Positions 1 to 7,780 of a stretch of DNA of 64,000 bases are shown in pieces. The stretch covers positions 1,686,091-1,750,090 of the forward strand of contig CATQHB010000002.1 in assembly GCA_958295765.1 (NCBI GenBank), written 5' to 3'. A model generated the notes under the pieces. The model saw nothing but the letters and a program-made list of their open reading frames with translations, was not told where the DNA came from and did not search any database. This stretch comes from an uncultured Dehalococcoidia bacterium (lineage in GTDB: Bacteria > Chloroflexota > Dehalococcoidia > Lucifugimonadales > UBA3495). Every line of letters starts with the position of its first letter. Positions within the stretch are counted from its first letter, which is position 1. Both the position numbers and the translations under genes were made by a program.

Positions 1-20
1 CCGGCAGGATAAGGACAAGA

Positions 21-746
21 ATGTCCCTGACGGAAACCGGCCCGCTACACGAATTGCACGACCGGATTATCCGGTGCGCCCAATGCCCTCGGCTGGTGGC
101 CCACCGGGAACGGGTGGCGCGGGAAAAGGTCAGCCGCTACCGGGAATGGGAGTATTGGGGCAAGCCGGTGCCTCCCTTTGGCGACCCGGCGGCCCGGCTG
201 CTGGTAATGGGCCTGGCGCCGGCCGCCCACGGGGGCAACCGCACCGGCCGGGCCTTCACCGGCGACGCCAGCGGCGACTGGCTGTTCCGCAGCCTGCACC
301 AGTTTGAGTTTGCCAACTCCCCCGATTCCAGCTACCGGGGCGATGGCCTGTATCTGACCGACGTTTACATCACCAACGCGGTACGCTGCGCCCCGCCGGA
401 AAACAAGCCAACGGCGGCGGAAAAGGAAACCTGCCGGCCCTGGCTGGTTCAGGAATTGGCCCTGCTGCCCGGGGTAAAGGCGGTGGTCGGCCTGGGCAAG
501 TTTGCCTTTGACGCCTACCTGCAAACCCGGGCCGCGGCGGGACTAACCAACCCGTCGCCCCGCCCCAAGTTTGGGCATGGCGTCAGCTATACCCTGGCGG
601 AGGGGGTAGTTCTGATTGGCTCCTACCACCCCAGCCGCCAGAACACCAACACCGGCAAGCTGACCGAGGCAATGTTCGACGCGGTGTTTGCGCAAGCGCG
701 GGCAGTGGTAGGCCCGGCCTTGCCGGTGGAAAACCCGCCGTTATAA
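21..746 (+). CDS. Uracil-DNA glycosylase, family 5 (UDGb-type)
   Basis: This enzyme removes uracil and probably other deaminated bases from DNA to start base-excision repair. The family-5 signature is clear: GLAPAAHGGNRTGRAFTGD near residue 64 in the active-site loop, and SYHPSRQNTNTG near residue 203, matching the second catalytic motif (HPSxxNxxTG). Cysteines in IRCAQCPRL and two more near residues 123 and 138 fit the [4Fe-4S] cluster of this superfamily. At 241 residues the length is normal. The ATG follows AAGGA at a 6-base distance. The gene stands alone on its strand here; other base-excision glycosylases lie at 30.8-32.9 kb and 43.4 kb. Seen: the motifs. Known: family chemistry. Confidence in the family is high; substrate breadth is inferred. 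Confidence 0.93.
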   Translation: MSLTETGPLHELHDRIIRCAQCPRLVAHRERVAREKVSRYREWEYWGKPVPPFGDPAARLLVMGLAPAAHGGNRTGRAFTGDASGDWLFRSLHQFEFANSPDSSYRGDGLYLTDVYITNAVRCAPPENKPTAAEKETCRPWLVQELALLPGVKAVVGLGKFAFDAYLQTRAAAGLTNPSPRPKFGHGVSYTLAEGVVLIGSYHPSRQNTNTGKLTEAMFDAVFAQARAVVGPALPVENPPL

Positions 747-833
747 GGAATTGAGAAAGGCAATCAGGGCTTCCCGCTCTTTTGGGTAAGGGCGCAGTCC
801 ATTCCCCGGGCCGAACCCAACCTTTGACACCGG
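741..833 (-). pseudogene. Possible C-terminal remnant of a c-type cytochrome-like protein
   Basis: Read on the minus strand, thirty codons before a TAA stop give a tail ending RPYPKEREALIAFLNSL. This resembles the last helix of small c-type cytochrome domains, where a conserved ALxxFLxxL helix closes the fold. A TAG lies immediately upstream in frame and no haem CxxCH motif is left, so any gene would be a decayed fragment. It overlaps the final codons of the glycosylase on the other strand. The similarity is short and could be chance. Confidence 0.2.
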
Positions 834-933
834 CTATATATTGCTTAATGAGCAAGGGCCGCCAAAGGAGTTGCCCTACCGTCCAACAAGGGGGATACTC
901 ATTCCCAAAACCCAACCGTTCAGGGAGGCAGCT

Positions 934-2472
934 ATGCAATATGACGTTATTATCGTAGGGGCCGGGTCGGCCGGCTGTGTGCTGGCGGCCCGGTTGTCGG
1001 AGAACCCGGAGTGGTCGGTGCTGCTGCTGGAGGCCGGGCCGGATTACCCGGACCTGGAATCCCTGCCCGACGACCTGAAGTATGGACATACGCGGGACGG
1101 CGAAATGCCGGATGCGCCCCACAATTGGGCCTTGACCGGCACCATCAACCGGGTGCAGGGGCCGCGGCACGTGGCCCAGGGCAAGGTGGTCGGCGGTTCC
1201 GGGGCCATCAACGGCCAATTGATGCTGCGGGGGATGCCCGAGGACTATGACCGCTGGGCCGAATGGGGCAACGAGGAATGGGCCTACCTGAAAGTCCTGC
1301 CCTATTTCCGCAAAATGGAAACCGACCTGGACATTCGGGACGACTTTCACGGCTTCGACGGGCCGGTTCCGGTGCTGCGCCGCCACCGGGGAGAGTGGCC
1401 GCCGATTCAGGCCGCCCTCTACCGGGCGGCCGTCGCCGCCGGCTTTCCCGAGGATGGGGATATGAACGGGCCGGAGTCCACCGGCGTAGCGACCCTGCCG
1501 GTCAACAACCCCGACGGCATCCGAATGTCCGCCGCCCTGACCCATCTCGGCCCGGCCCGCCACCGCCTCAACCTGACCATCCGGCCCAACGTCCTGGCCC
1601 GTCGGGTGGTCTTTGACGGGAAAAGGGCGACCGGCGTGGAGGTGGAAAGCGGCGGCCAGGTGTTCACCGTGGCCGGGGAGCAGATTGTGCTCAGCGCCGG
1701 CGGGTTGAAGTCGCCCCACCTGCTGATGCTGTCCGGCGTGGGGCCGGCCGAGCAGCTTGACGCCTTGGGTATCCCCCTGGTACAAGCCTTGCCCGGAGTG
1801 GGGCAAAACCTGCGGAACCACCCCTCGGCCAGCGTGGGCCTGATGGCTAAAGACGACGTGAACCTGCCGGTGGACGCCCACTACGCCCGGGTGGCCTTGC
1901 GCTACACCGCCGCCGGCTCCGAACACCGCAACGACGTTATGGTAATGACCAACTCCTCCTTCGTTACCCTGAGCGGGGAAGAGTTGCCCGACCGGGCCAT
2001 CCGCATCTCCTGCGCCCTGGAACTGCCGGTGGGGTTCGGCGAGTTGCGCCTGGTATCCCCCGACCCGGCGGTGCAGCCGGAGTTTAACTACCACTACCTG
2101 GAAGAACCCTGGGACCGGGAGCGGCTGCGGGAAGCGGTACGCCTCTGCGCCCGCCTGGCCGAGTCGGCAGAGTACCGGGACATCGCCGCGGAGCGAACCG
2201 CGCCAACCGATGCGGAACTGGCCTCGGATGACCTGCTGGACGCCTATCTGTTCCGCACCCAGGGAACCTCCCGCCACGTATCCGGCACCTGCAAGCTGGG
2301 GCCGGCCTCGGACGCGATGGCGGTAGTTGACCAGTACGGCCTGGTTCACGGGCTGACCGGGCTGCGGGTAGCCGACGCCTCCATCATCCCCTACCTGATT
2401 CGGGCCAACACCAACGCCACCGCATTGATGATTGGCGAGCGGGTAGCGGATTTTATTAAAGAGGGCAGGTAG
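934..2472 (+). CDS. GMC-family FAD-dependent oxidoreductase
   Basis: This is a flavoprotein of the glucose-methanol-choline family, oxidising an alcohol of unknown identity. The protein begins MQYDVIIVGAGSAGCVLAA, the Rossmann FAD-binding motif. GKVVGGSGAINGQLMLRG near residue 85 is the first GMC signature and GGLKSPHLLMLSGVGP near residue 252 is the second. The C-terminal GTSRHVSGTCKLGP carries the catalytic His, and RANTNATALMIGERVADFI carries the partner Asn. I chose the ATG at 934, preceded by GGGAGG, over an upstream in-frame ATG at 841 that would add 31 residues before the FAD motif. The length of 512 residues is typical. Choline dehydrogenase-like proteins are the closest general type; the substrate cannot be read. 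Confidence 0.93.
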   Translation: MQYDVIIVGAGSAGCVLAARLSENPEWSVLLLEAGPDYPDLESLPDDLKYGHTRDGEMPDAPHNWALTGTINRVQGPRHVAQGKVVGGSGAINGQLMLRGMPEDYDRWAEWGNEEWAYLKVLPYFRKMETDLDIRDDFHGFDGPVPVLRRHRGEWPPIQAALYRAAVAAGFPEDGDMNGPESTGVATLPVNNPDGIRMSAALTHLGPARHRLNLTIRPNVLARRVVFDGKRATGVEVESGGQVFTVAGEQIVLSAGGLKSPHLLMLSGVGPAEQLDALGIPLVQALPGVGQNLRNHPSASVGLMAKDDVNLPVDAHYARVALRYTAAGSEHRNDVMVMTNSSFVTLSGEELPDRAIRISCALELPVGFGELRLVSPDPAVQPEFNYHYLEEPWDRERLREAVRLCARLAESAEYRDIAAERTAPTDAELASDDLLDAYLFRTQGTSRHVSGTCKLGPASDAMAVVDQYGLVHGLTGLRVADASIIPYLIRANTNATALMIGERVADFIKEGR

Positions 2473-2521
2473 CCTTCGGTGTACCCGGGGCGGGGGCAAA
2501 AGTCGAGTTGCCCCCTCTCCT

Positions 2522-2592
2522 CGCTCATCCTGAGCTTGTCGAAGGACGACTTTGGATAGGGCCGGATGGTTCGACAAGCTCACCATGAGCGG
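2522..2592. repeat. Family-2 inverted repeat (copy 1)
   Basis: Arms CGCTCATCCTGAGCTTGTCG and GACAAGCTCACCATGAGCGG face each other around a short spacer, between the GMC and HpaB-like genes, which converge here. The sequence after the right arm (ATTTTGTTCCTGGCGCAG) also recurs beside the copies at 39.4 kb and 50.9 kb, so the repeat unit is longer than the arms. Confidence 0.85.
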
Positions 2593-2666
2593 ATTTTGTT
2601 CCTGGCGCAGACTTTGCGCCGACCCTGCACTTTGCGCCGGCCCTGTTGCGTATCGCTGCGCCCCGG

Positions 2667-4124
2667 CTATTCCCGCTCCAGGAACTGGCGGGCCATTTCA
2701 ATCATTGGCTGGCGGTCGTAAGTGGCGGTCAGGATTTGGGCGTTGCGCACCAGGTCGCCGGCAAAGAACCGCTCGTAGTGCAGGCTACGGGCGCCGAAGG
2801 CGCTGCAAGAAATATCCCAGGCCAGGTGAAAGAGCCGGGTGCGCTCCAGGGCCGAGGCCGTGTCCGTAGCCAGGTAATGCTCCAAGTCCGGCCCGATTGC
2901 CGAGGCAAAGTCGGCCTGCCCCGGCAGGGCCATCAGGCTGCTGGAACCCAGCAGTTGCATAATCTCCACCAGGCGGGGATAGAAACTGCGGGCGTACATA
3001 TTCTCGGCCACGGTCAGGGGAAAGCGGGACGGGGTGAGCAGGCCCCACTCGTCGGGCGCCGCCTCCACCTCGGCGGTACGCAGCAGGGACTTGATAATCT
3101 CCAACTGCATTATCATCTCGGCCAGCCGCTCCTGGACGTGGGGCTGCTCACCGGAACCCAGGGTTTCCACCATCAGCGAGGCCACCCCCAGCAGAAACTC
3201 GGTTTTCACCATTATCCGGGTAACTACCTGGTGAAAGCTGTGGATAATCCAGCCGGTACGGGGCGTCATATCGTTGCAGCGCTGCACGTTGCCCAGCAGA
3301 AATACCCGCTCCCAGGGCACCAGCACGTCATCAAAAGTCACCACGGCGTCCATTTCCTCAAACCGCGCCCCCAAAGGATGGTCAAAGGCGGAACGTCCGT
3401 AGTCGAAACTCTCCCGGCAGATATAACGCAGGCCCGGCGTGTCGCTGGGGATGGAAAAGGAGACGGCGTACTGGTCGGCGTTTTCCGCCGTGTGGTGGGA
3501 ACGGGAGGGATATACCGCAATTTCGTCGGAGAGGGGGCCGAGGGTCGCCAGCACCCGCGCGCCCCGGACGACGATGCCGTCATCCCTTTCTTTGACCACC
3601 CGCAGGGCCACGTCCTCAGCCAGGGAATCGGTCAGGTAGCGCTGGGGGGCGCGGGAACGCTGGGGATTAACCAGGGTATGGGTGAGGCAAAGGTCTTGCT
3701 CCCGAATCAGTTCGTAGTAACGCCGCACGTTCTCGCCGAACTCCGGGCGGTCCTGGGCAAAGTAGGGCGCCGCCGCCGCCATAGCTACAAAGGCCGTGTT
3801 CACGTAGTCGGGAGTGCGGCCCATCATCCCGCCGTGAAACCTGGCCCAGTGGTAGAACATTCGCCGCCGCCGTTCCAGGTCGCCCAACTCTTGGGGCATT
3901 ATAAAGGAGAGGCCAACCCGTTCCCCGGTGGTAGGCGACTCGTAGGTCATCTCGTCCCGCAGGGCCGGCTCATTTTGCAGGTCATACAGGGCCGCCACGG
4001 AGCGGGCGCCGTTGGCAAATCCGGGGTGAGTGGTAACGTCCTTAACCCTCTCGCCCCCAATCCAAACCTCCGGCGGCCGGTCTCTGAGTCCTTGCAGGTA
4101 TTGTTCCCCGGTGCGCGCAGGCAT
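2667..4124 (-). CDS. 4-hydroxyphenylacetate 3-hydroxylase-family flavin monooxygenase (HpaB-like)
   Basis: This 485-residue protein matches the oxygenase component of two-component, FADH2-dependent aromatic hydroxylases across its length. It opens with the family-typical TGEQYLQGLRD and WIGGERVKDVTTHPGF, and has the middle-domain segments TFDDVLVPWERVFLLGN and MVETLGSGEQPHVQERLAEM. In this family the enzyme hydroxylates phenols or related substrates using reduced flavin from a partner reductase; no reductase gene lies nearby. The gene is monocistronic and converges on the GMC oxidoreductase. The start is the ATG at 4124. The substrate (4-hydroxyphenylacetate, a halophenol or another) cannot be told from sequence alone. 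Family assignment is secure. Confidence 0.9.
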   Translation of the reverse strand: MPARTGEQYLQGLRDRPPEVWIGGERVKDVTTHPGFANGARSVAALYDLQNEPALRDEMTYESPTTGERVGLSFIMPQELGDLERRRRMFYHWARFHGGMMGRTPDYVNTAFVAMAAAAPYFAQDRPEFGENVRRYYELIREQDLCLTHTLVNPQRSRAPQRYLTDSLAEDVALRVVKERDDGIVVRGARVLATLGPLSDEIAVYPSRSHHTAENADQYAVSFSIPSDTPGLRYICRESFDYGRSAFDHPLGARFEEMDAVVTFDDVLVPWERVFLLGNVQRCNDMTPRTGWIIHSFHQVVTRIMVKTEFLLGVASLMVETLGSGEQPHVQERLAEMIMQLEIIKSLLRTAEVEAAPDEWGLLTPSRFPLTVAENMYARSFYPRLVEIMQLLGSSSLMALPGQADFASAIGPDLEHYLATDTASALERTRLFHLAWDISCSAFGARSLHYERFFAGDLVRNAQILTATYDRQPMIEMARQFLERE

Positions 4125-4170
4125 AAGGCCAAACCTCCCACTGGTATGTTGACCAGGCTGACTTGATTCC

Positions 4171-4199
4171 AGTATAGCAGACGGCTTTTGCTGTCAGTT
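4171..4199 (-). promoter_or_regulatory. Likely promoter of the HpaB-like gene
   Basis: On the minus strand TGCTATACT forms an extended -10 about 50 bases before the start codon. CTGACA lies 15 bases upstream of it and TTGACA 22 bases upstream, so the -35 spacing is not ideal. Confidence 0.4.
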
Positions 4200-4260
4200 G
4201 TCAATTGCGCCGGGTTACGCGGCAAGGTAAGATATAAGGAATCCGAAACGGGATACCAGA

Positions 4261-5706
4261 ATGGCAACAGCAAATTTTGAGAGCCGGACGTTGTATCACC
4301 GGGATAACCTGGAAGTTCTACGCGGTATGAACTCCGGCACAATAGACCTTATCGCCACCGACCCGCCTTTTAACAAGAGCCGGGATTTTTACGCTACCCC
4401 GGACAGTTTGGCTAAAGGGGCCAGGTTTGAAGATCGGTGGTCGTGGGATAAGGACGTTCACCCGGAATGGGTTGACGCTATCAAGGACGATTGGCCGGCA
4501 GTTTGGGCCGTCGTTGAGTCGGCTCGGGTATCCGCCGGGGAAGATATGGCCGCCTTCCTGTGCTGGCTGGGAGTTCGGCTAATGGAGTGCCACCGGGTCT
4601 TAAAAGACACCGGCAGCCTTTACCTGCATATTGACCATACCGCCCACGCCTACGCTAAATGCCTGCTGGACTCTATCTTTGGCCGCCGCAACTTCAGAAA
4701 TGAAATCGTCTGGTTCTACCGAACCGGCGGGGCCAGCAAAAGAACATTCGCCAAGAAGCACGATACCATACTGTTTTACTCCAAGTCGGATACGTACAAG
4801 TTTGACCTGCCCCTGGAGAAATCCTATCTGACCGGTCAACTGAAACATTCGGCAAAGAATGAAACTTTCACGGATAAATGGGGCGCTTACCAGAACATCT
4901 TATTTTCTGCTACCCTTATAAAACTCTACAAGGACCAGCGCGGGTATTACACTCTAACCGGCTGCCGTGATTATTGGAATATAGATGCGGTCGGCAGAAC
5001 TGGCAAAGAACGCACTGGCTATCCCACGCAAAAGCCATTGGCCCTGTACGAGCGGATAATCGAAGCGTCCAGCAACGAGGGCGATCTGGTGCTTGACCCC
5101 TTTTGCGGTTGCGCCACGACTCCGGTTGCGGCGCAACGTTTAAGGCGTGATTGGGTAGGAATTGACATTTGGGATGGCGCCTACAAGACCGTTCTGGAAC
5201 GCTTGCAAAAGGAATATCTGAATGTGCCGGGCCTGGAAAATGACCGAATGAGCCTTGAAGGCGAGGTGCATTACCAAACCGAGCCGCCGCTGCGGACGGA
5301 CTACGGGGAAGCTACCCCGGTTCCCGACTGGCAACTTAAAGTCCAACGCCCACCGGAACCCTGGGAGAAGCTGTCCCACGCCCAAATGACCGATATTCTG
5401 AATGAGGCGCAAAGCACGTTGGAAGGCGTAATCTGCGCCGGGTGCGGGCGGGTCCTGGAGCGGGAGTTTATGGAGCTGGACCAGATCACGCCGAAGGCCG
5501 ACCGGGGCGCAAATCACATCCTCAACCGCATACTCCTTTGCCGGCCCTGCAATGGACGGAAACGAAACTACCTCACCCTGGGCGGACTCATACGGGAAAA
5601 CAAGCGGCAAACCGTGGGGTGGATGAAGAACGAAACTCTGGCAAAGTTGGCCCAGGACAAGGCAAGAGAGCGCGCCGAGCAGGTTAGAAACAAGGGCGGG
5701 GTGTAA
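4261..5706 (+). CDS. Site-specific DNA methyltransferase fused to an HNH-like domain
   Basis: Residues 1-320 form an N6-adenine/N4-cytosine methyltransferase. The catalytic motif DPPF (34-37) precedes the SAM-binding DPFCGCATTPVAA (279-291), the beta-class order. TGYPTQKPLALYERII is the usual motif before the SAM site. Residues about 390-445 resemble an HNH/zinc-finger nuclease: CAGC (392-395), ELDQITPKADRGANHI and LCRPCNGRK (426-434) match the ELDHI..GG..N..LC..CN..K pattern. The first catalytic His is replaced by Gln408, so the nuclease may be inactive and act only in DNA recognition. No restriction partner is adjacent, so this looks like a solitary modification enzyme, possibly acquired by transfer. 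Base composition looks less GC-rich by eye than its neighbours. Target sequence unknown. Confidence 0.88.
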   Translation: MATANFESRTLYHRDNLEVLRGMNSGTIDLIATDPPFNKSRDFYATPDSLAKGARFEDRWSWDKDVHPEWVDAIKDDWPAVWAVVESARVSAGEDMAAFLCWLGVRLMECHRVLKDTGSLYLHIDHTAHAYAKCLLDSIFGRRNFRNEIVWFYRTGGASKRTFAKKHDTILFYSKSDTYKFDLPLEKSYLTGQLKHSAKNETFTDKWGAYQNILFSATLIKLYKDQRGYYTLTGCRDYWNIDAVGRTGKERTGYPTQKPLALYERIIEASSNEGDLVLDPFCGCATTPVAAQRLRRDWVGIDIWDGAYKTVLERLQKEYLNVPGLENDRMSLEGEVHYQTEPPLRTDYGEATPVPDWQLKVQRPPEPWEKLSHAQMTDILNEAQSTLEGVICAGCGRVLEREFMELDQITPKADRGANHILNRILLCRPCNGRKRNYLTLGGLIRENKRQTVGWMKNETLAKLAQDKARERAEQVRNKGGV

Positions 5707-5836
5707 GTCCAAACCGGCATATGGAGTTTCCGGTTTTGCCACAACATTTTGGATAAATCGTCAATAGCAAGAGAGCAACGGCTGAACTAACCGCCAGCCT
5801 GACCATCGGCATCCAAAACTTATATCAGGAGGAACC

Positions 5837-6451
5837 ATGATTTACGAAGTTCGTACCTACACCCTGGAACCCGGCACGGTAGGCCAGTTCGAGGCGGGGT
5901 TCGCCGAGGCGCTGCCCCACCGGGAGAAGTATTCGCCCCTGGCCGCTTTCTGGCACACCGACATCGGGCCGCTGAACCAGGTCATCCACGTCTGGCCCTA
6001 CGAAAACCTGGACGAGCGGGAGCGGATCCGGGCCGAGGCCGCCCAGGACGCCAATTGGCCGCCCCGGGACTTGAGTATGATTCAGGAGATGCAGTCGGAA
6101 ATCTGGAACCCCGCCTCCTTTATGCGACCTATGGGCGGCGGCCAGGAGTTGGGCGGCGTCTATGAGATGCGGGTTTACACCTACAAGCCGGGGTCAATCC
6201 CTGAGTTGCTCCAGCGTTGGGAGAAGGCCCTGCCCTGGCGGGAACAGTTCTCCCCCTGCGCCGCCGCCATGCACTCCGAGTTGGGCGGGCTGAACCGCTG
6301 GATGCACATCTGGCCCTACAAAGACCTGAACCACCGGGAGGAGATTCGGAAGGCTTCCAGCGGAACCCCCAACTGGCCCTCCGGGGCGCCGGGCCGGATC
6401 CGCCAGGAGAACAAAATTATGATTCCCGCCGCCTTCTCTCCCATGCGCTAG
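5837..6451 (+). CDS. NIPSNAP-family protein with two tandem domains
   Basis: Two similar halves are visible. The first begins MIYEVRTYTLEPGTVGQFEA and the second, near residue 111, YEMRVYTYKPGSIPELLQRW. Each half continues with a FWHTDIGPLNQVIHVWPY-like or MHSELGGLNRWMHIWPY-like strand, as in ferredoxin-like dimeric alpha/beta barrel NIPSNAP proteins. The molecular role of bacterial NIPSNAP proteins is poorly known; they often sit beside catabolic enzymes. The start has a good ribosome site (AGGAGG, 6 bases away). The gene is alone between the methyltransferase and the decarboxylase cassette. No catalytic residue can be named. Confidence 0.85.
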   Translation: MIYEVRTYTLEPGTVGQFEAGFAEALPHREKYSPLAAFWHTDIGPLNQVIHVWPYENLDERERIRAEAAQDANWPPRDLSMIQEMQSEIWNPASFMRPMGGGQELGGVYEMRVYTYKPGSIPELLQRWEKALPWREQFSPCAAAMHSELGGLNRWMHIWPYKDLNHREEIRKASSGTPNWPSGAPGRIRQENKIMIPAAFSPMR

Positions 6452-6466
6452 GCCAAATCTCCCGGC

Positions 6467-6532
6467 CTCTGCGTCTCCGGGCTGACCGATTGCTGCCTTG
6501 TTGCCAATGGAGTCAAGCCCGGAGACGCGGAG
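6467..6532. repeat. Long-stem hairpin upstream of the decarboxylase cassette
   Basis: CTCTGCGTCTCCGGGCT (6467-6483) and AGCCCGGAGACGCGGAG (6516-6532) are inverted repeats with one mismatch around a 32-base loop. The same stem core GCGTCTCCGGG recurs in the hairpin at 9094-9131, on the other side of the two-gene cassette. It may be a terminator for the NIPSNAP gene or one boundary of a mobile cassette. Confidence 0.7.
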
Positions 6533-6556
6533 ACACGGCGAGCCGGAGAGAGTTTA

Positions 6557-7780
6557 TTGAACCTTGCAGACCGCTTTACCGACTTGGAAACGCCCCTGGA
6601 AACGCCCGCTTTCGTGTACGACACGGCGACCGTCAAACGGCTGCTCCAATATGCTCAAGGGCTGCGCGCCGGCGCCGCCTGCCGGGTACTCTTTTCCCTG
6701 AAACCCCTCTCCTGCCCGGAGTTGCTTGCTTTCATGGCGCCGTACCTGGACGGGTTTGCGGTCAGTTCCCTGTTTGAGGCCCGGCTGGCCCGCTCGGTGC
6801 CCGGCGGCCCCGGTTCGGTGCACCTCACCACGCCCGGAATCCGGCCCGGCGACGTGGCGGAGTTGGGCGACACCTGCGACTACATTTCCTTTAATTCCCT
6901 GAGCCAGTGGCAGCGGCACCGGGACGCCCTGGCGCCGCAGGTCAGTTGCGGGTTGCGGGTCAATCCCGAATTGTCCTTCCTGAAGGATGCCCGGTACGAC
7001 CCCTGCCGTCCCTACTCCAAGCTGGGCGCGCCCCTGACCGAGGTGGCGGCTCTGGCCGCTCAAGACCCGGCCCGGCTGGACGGACTGGAGGGGCTGCTGG
7101 TTCACACCAACTGCGACTCCACCGACTTCCGGGAACTGGAGGCCACGGTAAACCGGCTCCACGCCGAACTCGGCGACCGGCTGGGGCGGTTCCAGTGGAT
7201 TAACCTGGGCGGCGGGTATCTGTTCGATGATGGCGGCGATGGCGTTGATGGCGTCAACGCCGTCGATTTAGCCCCGCTGTACCGGGCGGTGGAGTTTCTG
7301 AACTCCACCTACGGCCTGGAGGTAATGCTGGAACCGGGGGCGGCCTTTGTTCGTTCCGCCGGCTACATCGTCTCCTCGGTGCTGGACATCTTTTCCAACG
7401 GCGGCAAGGAAATCGCCGTGCTGGACACCACGGTAAACCATCTGCCGGAAGTGTTTGAGTATGACTTTGAGCCGGACGTAGCCGGCCACGACGACCGGGC
7501 GGAATGGGAGTACCTGCTGGCCGGCTGTACCTGCCTGGCCGGAGACCTGTTCGGTGAGTACCGCTTTCACCAGCCCCTCAAAGTCGGCGACCGGGTAGTG
7601 TTCCCCAACGCCGGCGCCTATACGATGACCAAGGCCCATACCTTTAACGGGGTCAATCTCCCGTCAATTTATGCGCTGACCGAGGAGGGCAACCTGGAGT
7701 TGAAAAAGCGGTTCACCTACGCCGATTACGCCGCCCGTTGGGGAGTACCGGGGGGAGCCTATGCCGGCCGTATTGTTTGA
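6557..7780 (+). CDS. Fold-type III PLP-dependent decarboxylase (carboxynorspermidine decarboxylase-like)
   Basis: The protein has the alanine-racemase-like barrel and C-terminal beta domain of the ornithine/diaminopimelate/carboxynorspermidine decarboxylase family. RVLFSLKPLSCPELL puts the PLP lysine near residue 49, FAVSSLFEARLA follows as in NspC-type enzymes, INLGGGYLF is the glycine-rich phosphate site, and GCTCLAGDLFGEY carries the active-site Cys. At 407 residues it is normal length. The start is a TTG at 6557, with GGAGAG 6 bases upstream. The last 20 bases overlap the DUF3326 gene, so the two are translationally coupled. The usual polyamine genes are absent, so the natural substrate may instead be a precursor made with the DUF3326 partner. 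Confidence 0.85.
   Translation: MNLADRFTDLETPLETPAFVYDTATVKRLLQYAQGLRAGAACRVLFSLKPLSCPELLAFMAPYLDGFAVSSLFEARLARSVPGGPGSVHLTTPGIRPGDVAELGDTCDYISFNSLSQWQRHRDALAPQVSCGLRVNPELSFLKDARYDPCRPYSKLGAPLTEVAALAAQDPARLDGLEGLLVHTNCDSTDFRELEATVNRLHAELGDRLGRFQWINLGGGYLFDDGGDGVDGVNAVDLAPLYRAVEFLNSTYGLEVMLEPGAAFVRSAGYIVSSVLDIFSNGGKEIAVLDTTVNHLPEVFEYDFEPDVAGHDDRAEWEYLLAGCTCLAGDLFGEYRFHQPLKVGDRVVFPNAGAYTMTKAHTFNGVNLPSIYALTEEGNLELKKRFTYADYAARWGVPGGAYAGRIV

Noticed and set aside
583-2586. Long open frame on the minus strand antisense to the glycosylase and GMC genes
   Set aside because: It shows no protein-like pattern and mirrors well-supported genes on the other strand; GC-rich codons create long antisense frames throughout the window.
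2646-4166. 506-codon open frame antisense to the HpaB-like gene
   Set aside because: The minus-strand product matches the HpaB family along its length; the plus-strand product is low-complexity and unlike any fold.
6557-7780. Diaminopimelate or ornithine decarboxylase as the identity of the PLP enzyme
   Set aside because: The RVLFSLKPLSC and FAVSSLFEARLA segments fit the NspC branch better, and no lysine or arginine pathway gene lies nearby; substrate left open.
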